Shown here one piece after another: positions 13,525-21,640 of a stretch of 30,565 nucleotides of DNA. The stretch's first letter is position 1, and each line of letters starts with the position of its first letter. The notes below the pieces were generated by a model. It saw only the letters and a list, made by a program, of their open reading frames with translations. It searched no databases and was not told where the DNA came from. The position numbers and the translations under genes are program-made. The DNA is from a virus, in the IMG/VR virus record IMGVR_UViG_3300046690_000107, positions 1 to 30,565 of that record. One strand, written 5' to 3'.

Positions 13525-15078
13525 TTAGAACGCTCCCAAGGCTTTCATTGCCTGATAATCCTTCGTCCACTGCTGCAGATGGCCGGATGCCTTCAGCTTC
13601 TGCATTGCCGCTTGCTGATCTTCCGGCGAGCCGAGCGAGCGGATATACGAAACGTCAGGGTTAAACGACTGATTCCACTTCGCCTCAAACTGAGGCAGCG
13701 CGGCCGTGCTGTTGCCGTTCTGCGCGAGGAAATTGGTCGTAGCTTGCTGGCGATCAAGAACCGCCTGCTGCAACCCCTTGACGTGATTGATCGACTCAAG
13801 CAGCGCCGGGCCGTTCATGTTGTTCGGGTCCGGTTGGCCCGCCTTCGCCGCGGCAAGGCGCGAGTCGCTGCCCGACAACCCGAGCGATGCCGCCGCTTGG
13901 TCTGCCGCGCTGTTCAGGTAGTTGGCGAGCAACTGATTGTTCTTCACCGCATCGGTGCCAGCCTGAATGCCGAACGTATTGAGCAGTGCCGGAACATTGA
14001 GCGCCGCATTCGCGCCCTTGCCAGCGATCGTGCTCTTGAGTGCTTGGGCCGCAAGATCGTAGGTCTGCATAAGCGGCTTTGCCTGCTGCGCTGCTTGCTG
14101 AAGTGCGCCGTATCGCTTCCCTGCATCGTCCGCGATACCGACCGCACCCATCGGCGTACCCGTTGCCACGAAGTGAGCCGGGCCGCCAGCGGGCGCAGCC
14201 GGAGCGGGCGCAGCCTGGCCGGGCATCGGCGCCGCTTGGCCTGCGCCTTGCGGATTTGCGCCAGTCGGCAGCGGAGGAACATTGATCTGCGGCGTACCGG
14301 CGCCACTGACGCCGTTGCCCCACATTTCGCCGCGGGGAACGACGCCCGGCGTGTTGTTCGGACCCATGACGCTGACCGGGCTCGTCGCCGTCGTCGGATC
14401 GAGCGTCTTGTTGATGTTCGTCCCGACAATGGCCGGGTTCGATACCGGGTTCGTGTCGATGTACTGGATCGAGCCGCCGTTGTCGACCTGCGTCGGCTTC
14501 GGCGTGATCGAGCCGAGCTGTGCGCCGGCATCTTGCAGAGAGGCAAGTGTGCTGTTACGCCATGCCGCCCGGCCCTGCGCGTCCTGCGGAATGGCCGACA
14601 ATTCATGAATGACCATTTGCGGATCGATGCCGAACTTGGTCACAAGCTGGTGCCCCAAATCCATCGCGTGCGCGGCAAACTGCGGGTCGTTCGGATCAAG
14701 CGAGCCGAGGCGCTGCGTCATAGTCCCGAACATCTTTTTTGCGTTGTCGATTTTGTCGTTGCTCAGGCCAATAGAGCCGCGGTCAAGCGTCTGTTGAGCC
14801 TGCTGCGCATCGAGAATCGACTTATTGATCTGCGGCAAGTTGTACGCGCCAGCGCCGCCCGCCATGATCGAGCGAAACTTGTTGTAATCGGTGTTTCCGT
14901 TGACGTCGGTCGCCTGCTTGAACGCGTCTGATGCGGCGTTATTGGCGTCAAGCTGCTGCTGCGCCGCGAGCCCGTTTGCGTTGTAGGCGCGGTACTGCGC
15001 GACCTGAAGCGCCGTTTGCAGCGGGTTCATAGGGGCCGGCGCGTTCGCGTTCAATGCGATGTTCGTGTCGAGTGGCAT
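13525..15078 (-). CDS. DNA ejection/internal virion protein (P22 gp20 position)
   Basis: A 517-residue protein rich in Ala, Gln and Asn. The N-terminus (NPLQTALQVAQYRAYNANGL, AQQQLDANNAASDAFKQA) is predicted long helix, typical of podovirus internal core proteins. A Pro/Ala/Gly linker (PTGANPQGAGQAAPMPGQ and following) near residues 245-285 separates a C-terminal helical domain ending in WTKDYQAMKALGAF. Its stop abuts the ATG of the next ejection gene. Assignment rests on composition and on the P22 gene order. Confidence 0.7.
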   Translation of the reverse strand: MPLDTNIALNANAPAPMNPLQTALQVAQYRAYNANGLAAQQQLDANNAASDAFKQATDVNGNTDYNKFRSIMAGGAGAYNLPQINKSILDAQQAQQTLDRGSIGLSNDKIDNAKKMFGTMTQRLGSLDPNDPQFAAHAMDLGHQLVTKFGIDPQMVIHELSAIPQDAQGRAAWRNSTLASLQDAGAQLGSITPKPTQVDNGGSIQYIDTNPVSNPAIVGTNINKTLDPTTATSPVSVMGPNNTPGVVPRGEMWGNGVSGAGTPQINVPPLPTGANPQGAGQAAPMPGQAAPAPAAPAGGPAHFVATGTPMGAVGIADDAGKRYGALQQAAQQAKPLMQTYDLAAQALKSTIAGKGANAALNVPALLNTFGIQAGTDAVKNNQLLANYLNSAADQAAASLGLSGSDSRLAAAKAGQPDPNNMNGPALLESINHVKGLQQAVLDRQQATTNFLAQNGNSTAALPQFEAKWNQSFNPDVSYIRSLGSPEDQQAAMQKLKASGHLQQWTKDYQAMKALGAF

Positions 15079-15080
15079 CG

Positions 15081-15887
15081 TTAGACCGTGAAGTAGTTCG
15101 GATTGCCCGACGACGTCGTGCCGTAGGTAGGATTGGCTGCTGCCGCGCCGGTCGCGTTGTTCTGCGTCAGGCCGTACAGCATCGCGCTGTTACCCGCACC
15201 GTTTAGCGCGCTCGTCAGTGCGTTTGCTCCACCGACAGCCCCCGACGCCGTTGCATTTGCGCCGCTCGTCAGCATGTTCCCTTGGTTGGTCGCCGCCTGT
15301 TGGCCGAGGCTGCCAGTCTGCGCCGCCGAGTTCTGGCCCATCGTGACAGCGCCGGAAAGCCGATTTATCTGGTTGCCAAGCGTCGCCTGGTTCGTGTTGT
15401 ACTGGCTCAACGAACTGTTGAAGTTTGTGTTGTAGCTTTGAAGCGCGCGGTTGAACACGTCGTTGTAGGTCGAGTCTGCAAGGCCGGTTGCGTATGTCGA
15501 CGCCCCTTTCAACGCTGCGCCTGACGTGCCGAGCCCGCGGGCCGCCGCGCTGTTCTGCGCCGCCTTCAATCCCTGGTTGAGCGTGAACTGATAGCCGGGC
15601 GTCTGTTGAGCCTGTGCCGCTGTCGGCGCGCTGAACTTATCTGCGTAAAACCCTTGGGTTAGAGACGGGTTATTGAGCAGCGATTGCAGACTGTCAATAT
15701 TGTTCTTGCCGAAGTCCGTAAAGGGCTGAAGGTTTTCTTGCGTCTTTTGCCACTGCTGATTTTGCAGATCGGCAGAGTATTTCGCCGCGTCTGACTGCGT
15801 GTTTGCCGCGCTCTTGCTTGCGCCTGCGCCGATAAGGCCGCCCGCGAGGCTGCCAACGCCGCTGACAATGCTTCCAATAAGACTCAT
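15081..15887 (-). CDS. DNA ejection/internal virion protein (P22 gp7 position)
   Basis: A 268-residue protein. It opens with a glycine-rich hydrophobic segment (LIGSIVSGVGSLAGGLIGAGAS) followed by helical SAANTQSDAAKYSADLQNQQ and QWQKTQENLQPFTDFG, a start widely seen in podovirus DNA-transfer and internal proteins. The rest is Asn/Gln/Ala-rich, with repeated QYNTN/QSYNTN motifs. GAGGC precedes the ATG, which overlaps the stop of the GNAT-like gene. It is the first and smallest of three consecutive ejection-type genes, as gp7 is in P22. Confidence 0.75.
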   Translation of the reverse strand: MSLIGSIVSGVGSLAGGLIGAGASKSAANTQSDAAKYSADLQNQQWQKTQENLQPFTDFGKNNIDSLQSLLNNPSLTQGFYADKFSAPTAAQAQQTPGYQFTLNQGLKAAQNSAAARGLGTSGAALKGASTYATGLADSTYNDVFNRALQSYNTNFNSSLSQYNTNQATLGNQINRLSGAVTMGQNSAAQTGSLGQQAATNQGNMLTSGANATASGAVGGANALTSALNGAGNSAMLYGLTQNNATGAAAANPTYGTTSSGNPNYFTV

Positions 15888-16279
15888 TTTTGCCTCGAAT
15901 ATGCGAATTGTGTACAGCGCATGGATATGGAGTTACCCTTGACGCCGGTAGGAACGAATCCCAATCGCTCGCAGAACACCCTGCTTTTCTCGTTGCCGAT
16001 CTCGACAAACGTGTCAGCGAACCCGAATTCGTCGATGGTTCGCTGCAGATGGCCTATCAGGTGCGCGCGGATGCTTCCCTTGGGCTGCGAGAAAAACACG
16101 ATGTGTACCTCGGGGCCGCGTTGCACAACCGCGCCGGCATTCGAGCCGCAAGATACAAGGGGATGAATCTTCCACCCCTTGAAGTGCGCCCGGAATGCAT
16201 GCCAGGTGATTCCATGACGCTCCGCGCCGATGCTCTCGTAAATTTTTCTAAGCACCGTCACGCCTCGCTCATGCCGCAT
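15884..16279 (-). CDS. GNAT-like N-acetyltransferase domain protein in the virion cluster
   Basis: A 131-residue protein. It shows an acetyl-CoA-binding-like loop (QPKGSIRAHLIGHLQRTIDEFG, close to the QxxGxG/A pattern but with Ser-Ile-Arg) and a typical motif-B-like EIGNEKSRVFCERLGFVPTG before the C-terminus. ATG 16279 overlaps the upstream gene by 11 bases, and its stop overlaps the ejection gene start. It occupies the position of P22 gene 14. Acetyltransferase-like genes are found near internal protein genes in other podoviruses. Whether it is an enzyme or a structural derivative of the fold is open. Confidence 0.72.
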   Translation of the reverse strand: MRHERGVTVLRKIYESIGAERHGITWHAFRAHFKGWKIHPLVSCGSNAGAVVQRGPEVHIVFFSQPKGSIRAHLIGHLQRTIDEFGFADTFVEIGNEKSRVFCERLGFVPTGVKGNSISMRCTQFAYSRQK

Positions 16280-16607
16280 CCTTCACGTACTCGATGCCGC
16301 TGACGCTGATCGTGCAGCCGTTCCCGTCCGCGAAAAGCTGCGTGCCCGGTTCGAGCTTGTGATTCACGAGCTCGGGAAACTGCGCGGTCGCGCCGGCAAG
16401 AATGGGCTTAGCCGCAATGCGCGTCGTGGCGTCGGCCGATCGCCCGGACGGCACCTTGTAGACATTGAGCGTTAGAACGCCGCCTGTCGGGTTGTTGGCG
16501 CTCGCCGCCTGTATCGATGCGGACGTTGCCGTTGGCGCCGTGTAGAGCGTCGCAGCCGTGCCAGTGAGGGTCGCGCCCTTCACCATCTCTTTGTAAGTCG
16601 TTGTCAT
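16269..16607 (-). CDS. Small virion-cluster protein, unknown
   Basis: A 112-residue protein in the tail part of the late unit. It starts TTTYKEMVKGATLTGTAATLYTAP, has beta-type sequence with GGVLTLNVYKVPSG and ends with TQLFADGNGCTISVSGIEYV, the style of small jelly-roll or head-surface proteins of phages. It lies between the needle-like protein and the GNAT-like protein. I do not recognise the family by name; a minor structural role is inferred from its place and composition. Confidence 0.7.
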   Translation of the reverse strand: MTTTYKEMVKGATLTGTAATLYTAPTATSASIQAASANNPTGGVLTLNVYKVPSGRSADATTRIAAKPILAGATAQFPELVNHKLEPGTQLFADGNGCTISVSGIEYVKDAA

Positions 16608-16610
16608 GCC

Positions 16611-17225
16611 TTACCCTCGCGCATAGACGGTCTGCGTCCCGACCGGGATAGCTGACGTGAAAGTGATCGTGGTTCCGGAGATCGTGTATTGGTCCGTGCC
16701 CTGAAACGTGCCGTCAAAGTGAACCAGAACGGCCGCCTTGCTCGCATATGACTTCGATAGCGTCAGGCTCGTCGTTGTCCCCGGCGTGAAGTTCGTGCCT
16801 GCTACGAACTTGTCCTCAACCGTCGCCGATATGCCGTCCAGCTTCGCCTTATCCGTAGCGGACAAGAAGCCGCTCGCCGTTTGCGTTGCGAGCGCGTGAA
16901 GGTCTGGCGCGTCTTGGATGCCGTGCGTCGAGACGAACGAATCCGGCTCAGGCTCGCGTAGCGACACAGCCAGCGCGGAAAGCGCCGCCTCAGCGTCAGC
17001 AATGCGCCGCGCAAGTTCGGGCGCATAGTTCGGCGCGACAAGCGATTGAATCTGCTGGAACGCCTCAGCGAGCTCGCTGGAAAGATCGACCGACGATTCG
17101 CCCGACGTTCCGCCCGTTCGATTGAACAGCGCTATCAGGAGCTGAAACCAGACCATCGACAGCCGCCCCGTCTTTGGGTCGACCATCGGCACGCCAACGT
17201 CTGGAAAGTTTGTCGGCGTGCTCAT
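16611..17225 (-). CDS. Tail-needle-like protein (P22 gp26 position)
   Basis: A 204-residue protein. The N-terminus (PMVDPKTGRLSMVWFQLLIALFNRTGG) is a portal or tail-tube plug-like segment found in short podovirus tail proteins. Residues about 47-90 have heptad-like helix sequence (LSSELAEAFQQIQSL, ELARRIADAEAALSALA). A fibre-type HALATQTASGFLSATDKAKLDGI follows at 110-132. Residues 136-204 are a beta module shared with the tailspike. A coiled coil plus terminal knob, directly after the gp10 homologue, is the layout of tail needles such as P22 gp26 and Sf6 gp26. The start overlaps the gp10-like stop (ATGA). Confidence 0.72.
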   Translation of the reverse strand: MSTPTNFPDVGVPMVDPKTGRLSMVWFQLLIALFNRTGGTSGESSVDLSSELAEAFQQIQSLVAPNYAPELARRIADAEAALSALAVSLREPEPDSFVSTHGIQDAPDLHALATQTASGFLSATDKAKLDGISATVEDKFVAGTNFTPGTTTSLTLSKSYASKAAVLVHFDGTFQGTDQYTISGTTITFTSAIPVGTQTVYARG

Positions 17226-18646
17226 GTCCTAGCCCTTGATACGTCCACCCATGCGCCGTTCAGTGCCGTTTTCACCGGGGCGGACCATGACAACTCGAAC
17301 ACACGATCGCGCGCGTAGCCGAGACGTTGCCACTGAATCGACGTCAGGTATTCGCCGACCTTGCCGAGCGTGTTCGTGACAGCGTTGCCCCATGAGCGCC
17401 CGCGATCATCCGACCAACGCAAGCGAATTTCCGGCGCGGCCGAGTCATCCGGCAGGCCGTTGCCGACTTCCATGTCTGCGACGAACTGGCGGAACAGAAC
17501 ACGGTTTCCGTCGCTGCCCGAGATATGCGGGAAGCTTCGGATGCAGAGAAGCGGATTGCCGTTGTCCGTATATGCGTTCGGGTCGAGCTCGTAGACGCTG
17601 CCCGTTTTCCAATCACCAACAAGGTTTCGGCCGCCGTTGAACGAATAGCAGTTCATTCGGTGCCGGCTGAACGAGCCGTCAGCCTCCAAATAACCGCGCT
17701 CCGCCCATTGGCCCGTTGCGGTATCGAAGCACCATGTCTTATTGGCGGTCGGGAACGTCAGGACGTAGAAAGCGTGCCCGCCTTGCAGGTACGAAAAGCC
17801 GATCGCGTCGTCGATCCGGCTGTACGTTAGAAACTCCTGCTCCATTGCATGCGTCGAAATGCGCTCTGCGGCGTAGTTCCGGCCGGCGAACACGATGCCC
17901 TGCCCTTGCAGATCCTTTCCGAGCCAGAACAGCGCGAGATCGATCTTGGCTATCGAATGTTTCGCAGCGCAGCCGTGCTCGATAAACACGCCAGGCATGC
18001 GGCCGAACGTGAAGTCAGACGCGCCAGTGTTGTACCAGACTTCAGTCGTCAACTCGCCGAACAGCCATATCTCGCGATGCATCACGGCGAGCGTTACAAG
18101 GTTGTCCGCATACGTTGATTTGCTGGCAATGTCGAGCGAATCAAACGAGATGTCGTTGAACTTCGAAATGTAGAAATGCTGCGTGTTTGGCTGGTTGAAC
18201 ACAAAATAGCCGTCGACATATTCGACGCGATCCGCACCGTAGAACGCCGAGTCGTTGCAGATCGCAAACACGTTCGTGGCAATATTGATCGTGTAGCCGT
18301 CCGTGGAGCCGTCCACCAGAAACGCGGAAGTCCCGTTGTCGATCATCGAAACAACGCCCGACTGCGTGGAAAGTGCGCCGATCTGGGTGTAGACATTCGA
18401 TGCGTTCACGTAATAGACGCTTTCGCCGACGACTTCATAGCGCTTGCCGTTCGTCGCGGTGTAGATGCATCGTGACTCGCCCGCGGCAGGCGGCGTCGAC
18501 ACGAGCGTCAGGCCCGGCGTCGGGTAATACGTGAACGGCGCGGCCGCGTCTTGCGGATTCTGCTCGGCGTACAAATTGACCGACCGCTGCGCATCCGCGA
18601 TAACGCTTTTCGCGGTGTATGCACCGCCAGTCAGAGGGATTCGCAT
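17222..18646 (-). CDS. Tail accessory / packaged DNA stabilisation protein (P22 gp10-like)
   Basis: A 474-residue protein. The opening (RIPLTGGAYTAKSVIADAQR, VNLYAEQNP) and the interior (GVFIEHGCAAKHSIAKIDLALFWLGKD, EVWYNTGASDFTFGRMPG) are characteristic of the P22 gp10 family of head-completion hub proteins, which form the hexameric tail hub that binds the spikes. Its length equals that of P22 gp10 (about 472 aa). GAGG precedes the ATG. Together with the gp4-like and needle-like genes it would close the portal channel after packaging. Confidence 0.88.
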   Translation of the reverse strand: MRIPLTGGAYTAKSVIADAQRSVNLYAEQNPQDAAAPFTYYPTPGLTLVSTPPAAGESRCIYTATNGKRYEVVGESVYYVNASNVYTQIGALSTQSGVVSMIDNGTSAFLVDGSTDGYTINIATNVFAICNDSAFYGADRVEYVDGYFVFNQPNTQHFYISKFNDISFDSLDIASKSTYADNLVTLAVMHREIWLFGELTTEVWYNTGASDFTFGRMPGVFIEHGCAAKHSIAKIDLALFWLGKDLQGQGIVFAGRNYAAERISTHAMEQEFLTYSRIDDAIGFSYLQGGHAFYVLTFPTANKTWCFDTATGQWAERGYLEADGSFSRHRMNCYSFNGGRNLVGDWKTGSVYELDPNAYTDNGNPLLCIRSFPHISGSDGNRVLFRQFVADMEVGNGLPDDSAAPEIRLRWSDDRGRSWGNAVTNTLGKVGEYLTSIQWQRLGYARDRVFELSWSAPVKTALNGAWVDVSRART

Positions 18647-18652
18647 CAGGCC

Positions 18653-19267
18653 TCATTTTTTCTTAACAGGTTCAAGCAATTCCTCAATCGGAACGCCTCG
18701 CCACACTCGGTGGCGCATAGTGCCAAGTGGAACACCAGAAAGCCTTGCCGCCTCTCTGATCGTCATCTCGCCTTTCAAGGTCATGATCGTCGGATGGTTT
18801 CGGTTGATCCCTTGCTCAGTAGGCGTCGCCCATCGGCAGTTCGACGGCTCGTAATCTCCGTCGTTGTCAATCCGGTCAATTGACAGGCCGCTTTTATATG
18901 TCGCGGCCATGTCCGCATGGAAGTTCTCGAACGCTTGCCACCGGTCGCAGACCTTGATGCCCCGCCCGCCATACCGATGGAACATTTCGTGATTGGGATT
19001 AGCGCAACGCGCCTTCATGCCACTCCACACCACGCTAAGACGCGACCTAGCCATGCCATGCGTGCGCGCCTTTGATGCGGAAACTTCCTTTCTGCGGCAG
19101 CCGCACGACGTCGAGACGCCCTTTCTAAGACTTGGGCCTGCGACCATCCGCTTTTCGCCGCACTCGCACTCGCAGTTCCAGCCGTAGTGCTTCCCGAGCT
19201 TTTCGCCGATTCCGATTACGGTCCAACGCCCGAATTTCATGCCAGTCAAATCAATCAGGTTCTTCAC
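18653..19267 (-). CDS. HNH homing-type endonuclease inserted between tail genes
   Basis: A 204-residue protein from GTG 19267 with an unusually strong AAGGAGG site. A zinc-like cluster (CECECGEK at 32-39, CGC at 55-57) precedes the family core: HRYGGRGIKVCDRWQAFENF (97-116) and LSIDRIDNDGDYEPSNCRWA (128-147). The C-terminus has a small helix-turn-helix (MTIREAARLSGVPLGTMRHR) as in intron-encoded nucleases. It sits between gp4 and gp10 homologues, genes that are adjacent in P22. A TATACT box lies about 35 bases upstream on the minus strand, so it may have its own promoter. Confidence 0.92.
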   Translation of the reverse strand: MKNLIDLTGMKFGRWTVIGIGEKLGKHYGWNCECECGEKRMVAGPSLRKGVSTSCGCRRKEVSASKARTHGMARSRLSVVWSGMKARCANPNHEMFHRYGGRGIKVCDRWQAFENFHADMAATYKSGLSIDRIDNDGDYEPSNCRWATPTEQGINRNHPTIMTLKGEMTIREAARLSGVPLGTMRHRVWRGVPIEELLEPVKKK

Positions 19268-19318
19268 TTAGGCCTCCTTTTGAGATGCCTAAGTATAACA
19301 TCTATGCTGTTGCGCGTA

Positions 19319-20035
19319 CTAGTACGGCCTATCGCTGTAAATATTCCAACGCTGCTTCGAGCCAAGGCCGCGCGGCATCGTCATGGCTTGGATGCTCGTG
19401 TTCATGCGCTTTACGACGCGCTTGGCGTTGATTGCAAGGCCGATCAGCGTGCGCTGCGGTTCGATCTGATACGACGGCGCCAGATAGAGCGCCAGGTTGT
19501 AGCGGATCGCCGTCATGTACTCAGGCGGCAGGTTGATCACCGTTGCCGGCGCCGCGAACTGCGGCAGCGCTTCCATCGTTACGATGTGCAGTTGGAACGT
19601 GCTGTCAGGAACCGGGTAATAGATCAGGTTGCCGAGCGGATATGCCGGGTCGTAATACGCATACGACGGGAAAGACTGCAGCGCCTTAAGAGCGATGCGC
19701 GCATAGTCCTCGCGCGCGTCGATGATCGTCACCGGGTAATCGATCGGCGTTGCGCTGCCGGCGTTCAGCCGCGCATAGGCTGCGCTGATCGCAATCGGCC
19801 GCTGAATGTTGAAGTTGCCGCCAGTGCCGACGGTGTAGGACTGCGCGCCGGTCGACGGGATGGCCGTGTCGACCAGGTGATAGACGCTCAGGCGCTCGCC
19901 TTGCCACTGCCCTAGCATCATGTTCAGCGTAGCGAGCGCGTCCGCGGTGTCGTCGGCAGAGATCGACTGTCCGATGCCGAGCGCGCCAATGTCTTTCAGC
20001 GCGAGCGTAATGAGATCAACCGCGGTCGTAGCCAT
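19319..20035 (-). CDS. Head-completion / tail accessory factor (P22 gp4-like)
   Basis: A 238-residue protein from ATG 20035. The N-terminal helical part (TAVDLITLALKDIGALGIGQ, DDTADALATLNMMLGQWQGE) is the family signature of P22-type gp4, the head-completion protein that binds under the portal. The C-terminal half (LPPEYMTAIRYNLALYLAPSY) is also typical. P22 gp4 is shorter (about 166 aa) with peptidoglycan-hydrolase activity in its C-terminus; that activity cannot be assumed here. Start and upstream stop overlap as TGATG. Confidence 0.85.
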   Translation of the reverse strand: MATTAVDLITLALKDIGALGIGQSISADDTADALATLNMMLGQWQGERLSVYHLVDTAIPSTGAQSYTVGTGGNFNIQRPIAISAAYARLNAGSATPIDYPVTIIDAREDYARIALKALQSFPSYAYYDPAYPLGNLIYYPVPDSTFQLHIVTMEALPQFAAPATVINLPPEYMTAIRYNLALYLAPSYQIEPQRTLIGLAINAKRVVKRMNTSIQAMTMPRGLGSKQRWNIYSDRPY

Positions 20036-20364
20036 CAAGCAGCCTCAAGTGCGGCCCGAATCTTGTCATCGGACCAACGTTTATCGATCTTCACACCCTT
20101 TTCGGCGGCGATCTGGATCAGGATTTCGCGCTCGTCTGCCGTGTCGGCGCCAAGCAACGCGGCTTCTTCTTCGGCCGATTGCACAAGCTGGTCGCCGATC
20201 CACTTTGGATAAGCAACAAACTCGGGGGATTCTTCGCGCGGCACAGGCGGCACGTAGACAGGCACAGCAAAGCCGGAAAGCGCGTCGAGCTCGTCCTGGC
20301 TGTTGACGAGGCGTTGCGCGCCGTCGGGGCCAGTCGCCCACGCGGGAAACTCTTGATATGCCAT
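20035..20364 (-). CDS. Small virion-cluster protein with internal repeat
   Basis: A 109-residue protein from ATG 20364, behind GAGGA; the longer frame would run through the terminator. It contains two related segments: FPAWATGPDGAQRLVNSQDE and YPKWIGDQLVQSAEEEAALLG, sharing (F/Y)PxW, LV, S and AL at matched positions. A helical C-terminus (IQIAAEKGVKIDKRWSDDKI) resembles SAP/HeH-type helix-extension-helix folds. The repeat suggests two copies of a small peptide-binding motif. It lies between coat and gp4, where head-tail factors are found; its role is unknown. Confidence 0.75.
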   Translation of the reverse strand: MAYQEFPAWATGPDGAQRLVNSQDELDALSGFAVPVYVPPVPREESPEFVAYPKWIGDQLVQSAEEEAALLGADTADEREILIQIAAEKGVKIDKRWSDDKIRAALEAA

Positions 20365-20379
20365 TGAGTCCTCGGAATG

Positions 20380-20402
20380 AAAAACCCCCGCCGAAGCGGG
20401 GG
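20380..20402 (-). terminator. Intrinsic terminator after the coat gene
   Basis: Minus strand: CCCCCGC-TTCG-GCGGGGG then TTTTT, in the 60-bp gap between the coat stop and the next ribosome binding site (GAGGA). It is the strongest hairpin of the late unit. It could reduce transcription past the highly expressed coat gene. Confidence 0.9.
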
Positions 20403-20424
20403 CCGATTGCTGGATCAGCGGCAT

Positions 20425-21633
20425 TTACCGGATGATCTTCGTTGCAAGTTCCGGGTAAATCGCGCTGTATCCATAAAGGACGTCGATTCGGCAAGGCACG
20501 GTATCGGTGCCGATCGCGTACTGGCGGCTGATACGCATCGAAATGCCCTTGTGCATGCGGCGAGCGCCCCATGCGCCGTACTGCGCGACATCTTCCAAGT
20601 CGGCGGTCACGAGCGTGAAAGCGTCCTTGTGATAGCCGAGGTTCGCGCTGTATTGCGTCGATGCAACGACGTCCCATGTCACCACAGCCGCGTTCGCCGG
20701 GCCGGCCGAAACGGTCTGATACTGCTGGTTCGATGCCGCGGTGTTGATCGCCGGGAAGATCGCGAGCGTTGCGTTACCCGAGCCGTCTGCCGTTGCGTCA
20801 GCAGTGACGACGAACTGGCGCAGCACGCCGGTCGTCTGACGGTTCTGCGGGTTCACGCCGAACACGCCGGCGATGGTGAACACGTCGCCCTTCTTGACCG
20901 TGGCAGCAGCGCCAAGGCCCGTCACGAGCAGCGACGAACCGGTTTGACCTGCGCCGGAAACGGTGCCGTTGGTGCGCGTGCCAGTCGTGAACACGTTCAC
21001 GTTCTGATCCATGCCGATGTCGAAGCCGAGGCCGGACGGCGAGAAGATGCCCGACTCGTACTGCGCGCCGACCTTGTTCGACGGGTTGAACAGGCCAGCA
21101 GCAGCCTTCACCATCGAACCGTTCGTTGCCGGATCCCAAACGACGGTGCGCTGACCATCGCGCGGCGCCGCTTCGTTATCGAGCTTGACGCCCGCATTCA
21201 GCAGAACCGAGATATCGTTCGGCGTGGTGCCGACCGTGCCGATGCTGTTTGCAACGTTGCCCGCGAGCGCGAGGCCGTCGAAGTCGATCTTGTTGGCGAT
21301 CGTCGCCATTGCCGGCTTGATGTAGCGATCGGCGAATTCGTCGACAACCAGCGTCAGTTCTTGCGAGCTGAACGTGAAGTCAACGTGAAACTGAGTCGTC
21401 AGCGTGATCGGAACCGAAGTTTCGTTCACGTTTTCGAGGTTCAGTGCCGGGCCGGTCGTACCGACGAAGCGGTTCGGCTTACGTGCGTTGACTGTCGAGC
21501 CGATCTTCGCGCCGCTGACAGCGAATTCCTTGCTGTATTCGCGGTTGATGCGCGACGAGAACGTCAGGTTGTTCTCCAAGATCATCAGCGATTCGTCGAG
21601 AATCTTGGTCGGGGTAAGAAGCGTATTTGCCAT
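20425..21633 (-). CDS. Major capsid protein (P22 coat family)
   Basis: A 402-residue protein. The start (ANTLLTPTKILDESLMILEN), NREYSKEFAVSGAKIGSTV, and the FVGTTGPALNLENVNETSVP segment are characteristic of the P22 gp5-type HK97-fold coat family. An inserted domain near residues 215-300 is Gly/Thr-rich, in the position of the P22 telokin-like I-domain. The length is close to P22 gp5 (430 aa). Following the scaffold and preceding head-completion genes, it is the shell protein. No cleavage signal is visible, as expected for this family. Confidence 0.92.
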   Translation of the reverse strand: MANTLLTPTKILDESLMILENNLTFSSRINREYSKEFAVSGAKIGSTVNARKPNRFVGTTGPALNLENVNETSVPITLTTQFHVDFTFSSQELTLVVDEFADRYIKPAMATIANKIDFDGLALAGNVANSIGTVGTTPNDISVLLNAGVKLDNEAAPRDGQRTVVWDPATNGSMVKAAAGLFNPSNKVGAQYESGIFSPSGLGFDIGMDQNVNVFTTGTRTNGTVSGAGQTGSSLLVTGLGAAATVKKGDVFTIAGVFGVNPQNRQTTGVLRQFVVTADATADGSGNATLAIFPAINTAASNQQYQTVSAGPANAAVVTWDVVASTQYSANLGYHKDAFTLVTADLEDVAQYGAWGARRMHKGISMRISRQYAIGTDTVPCRIDVLYGYSAIYPELATKIIR

Positions 21634-21640
21634 TTAAGTG

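Noticed and set aside
13270-14931. Plus-strand frame of 553 codons opposite two ejection genes
   Set aside because: Extremely Arg-rich, spans the boundary of two well-behaved minus-strand genes, and has no domain-like sequence. It is a shadow of high-GC coding.
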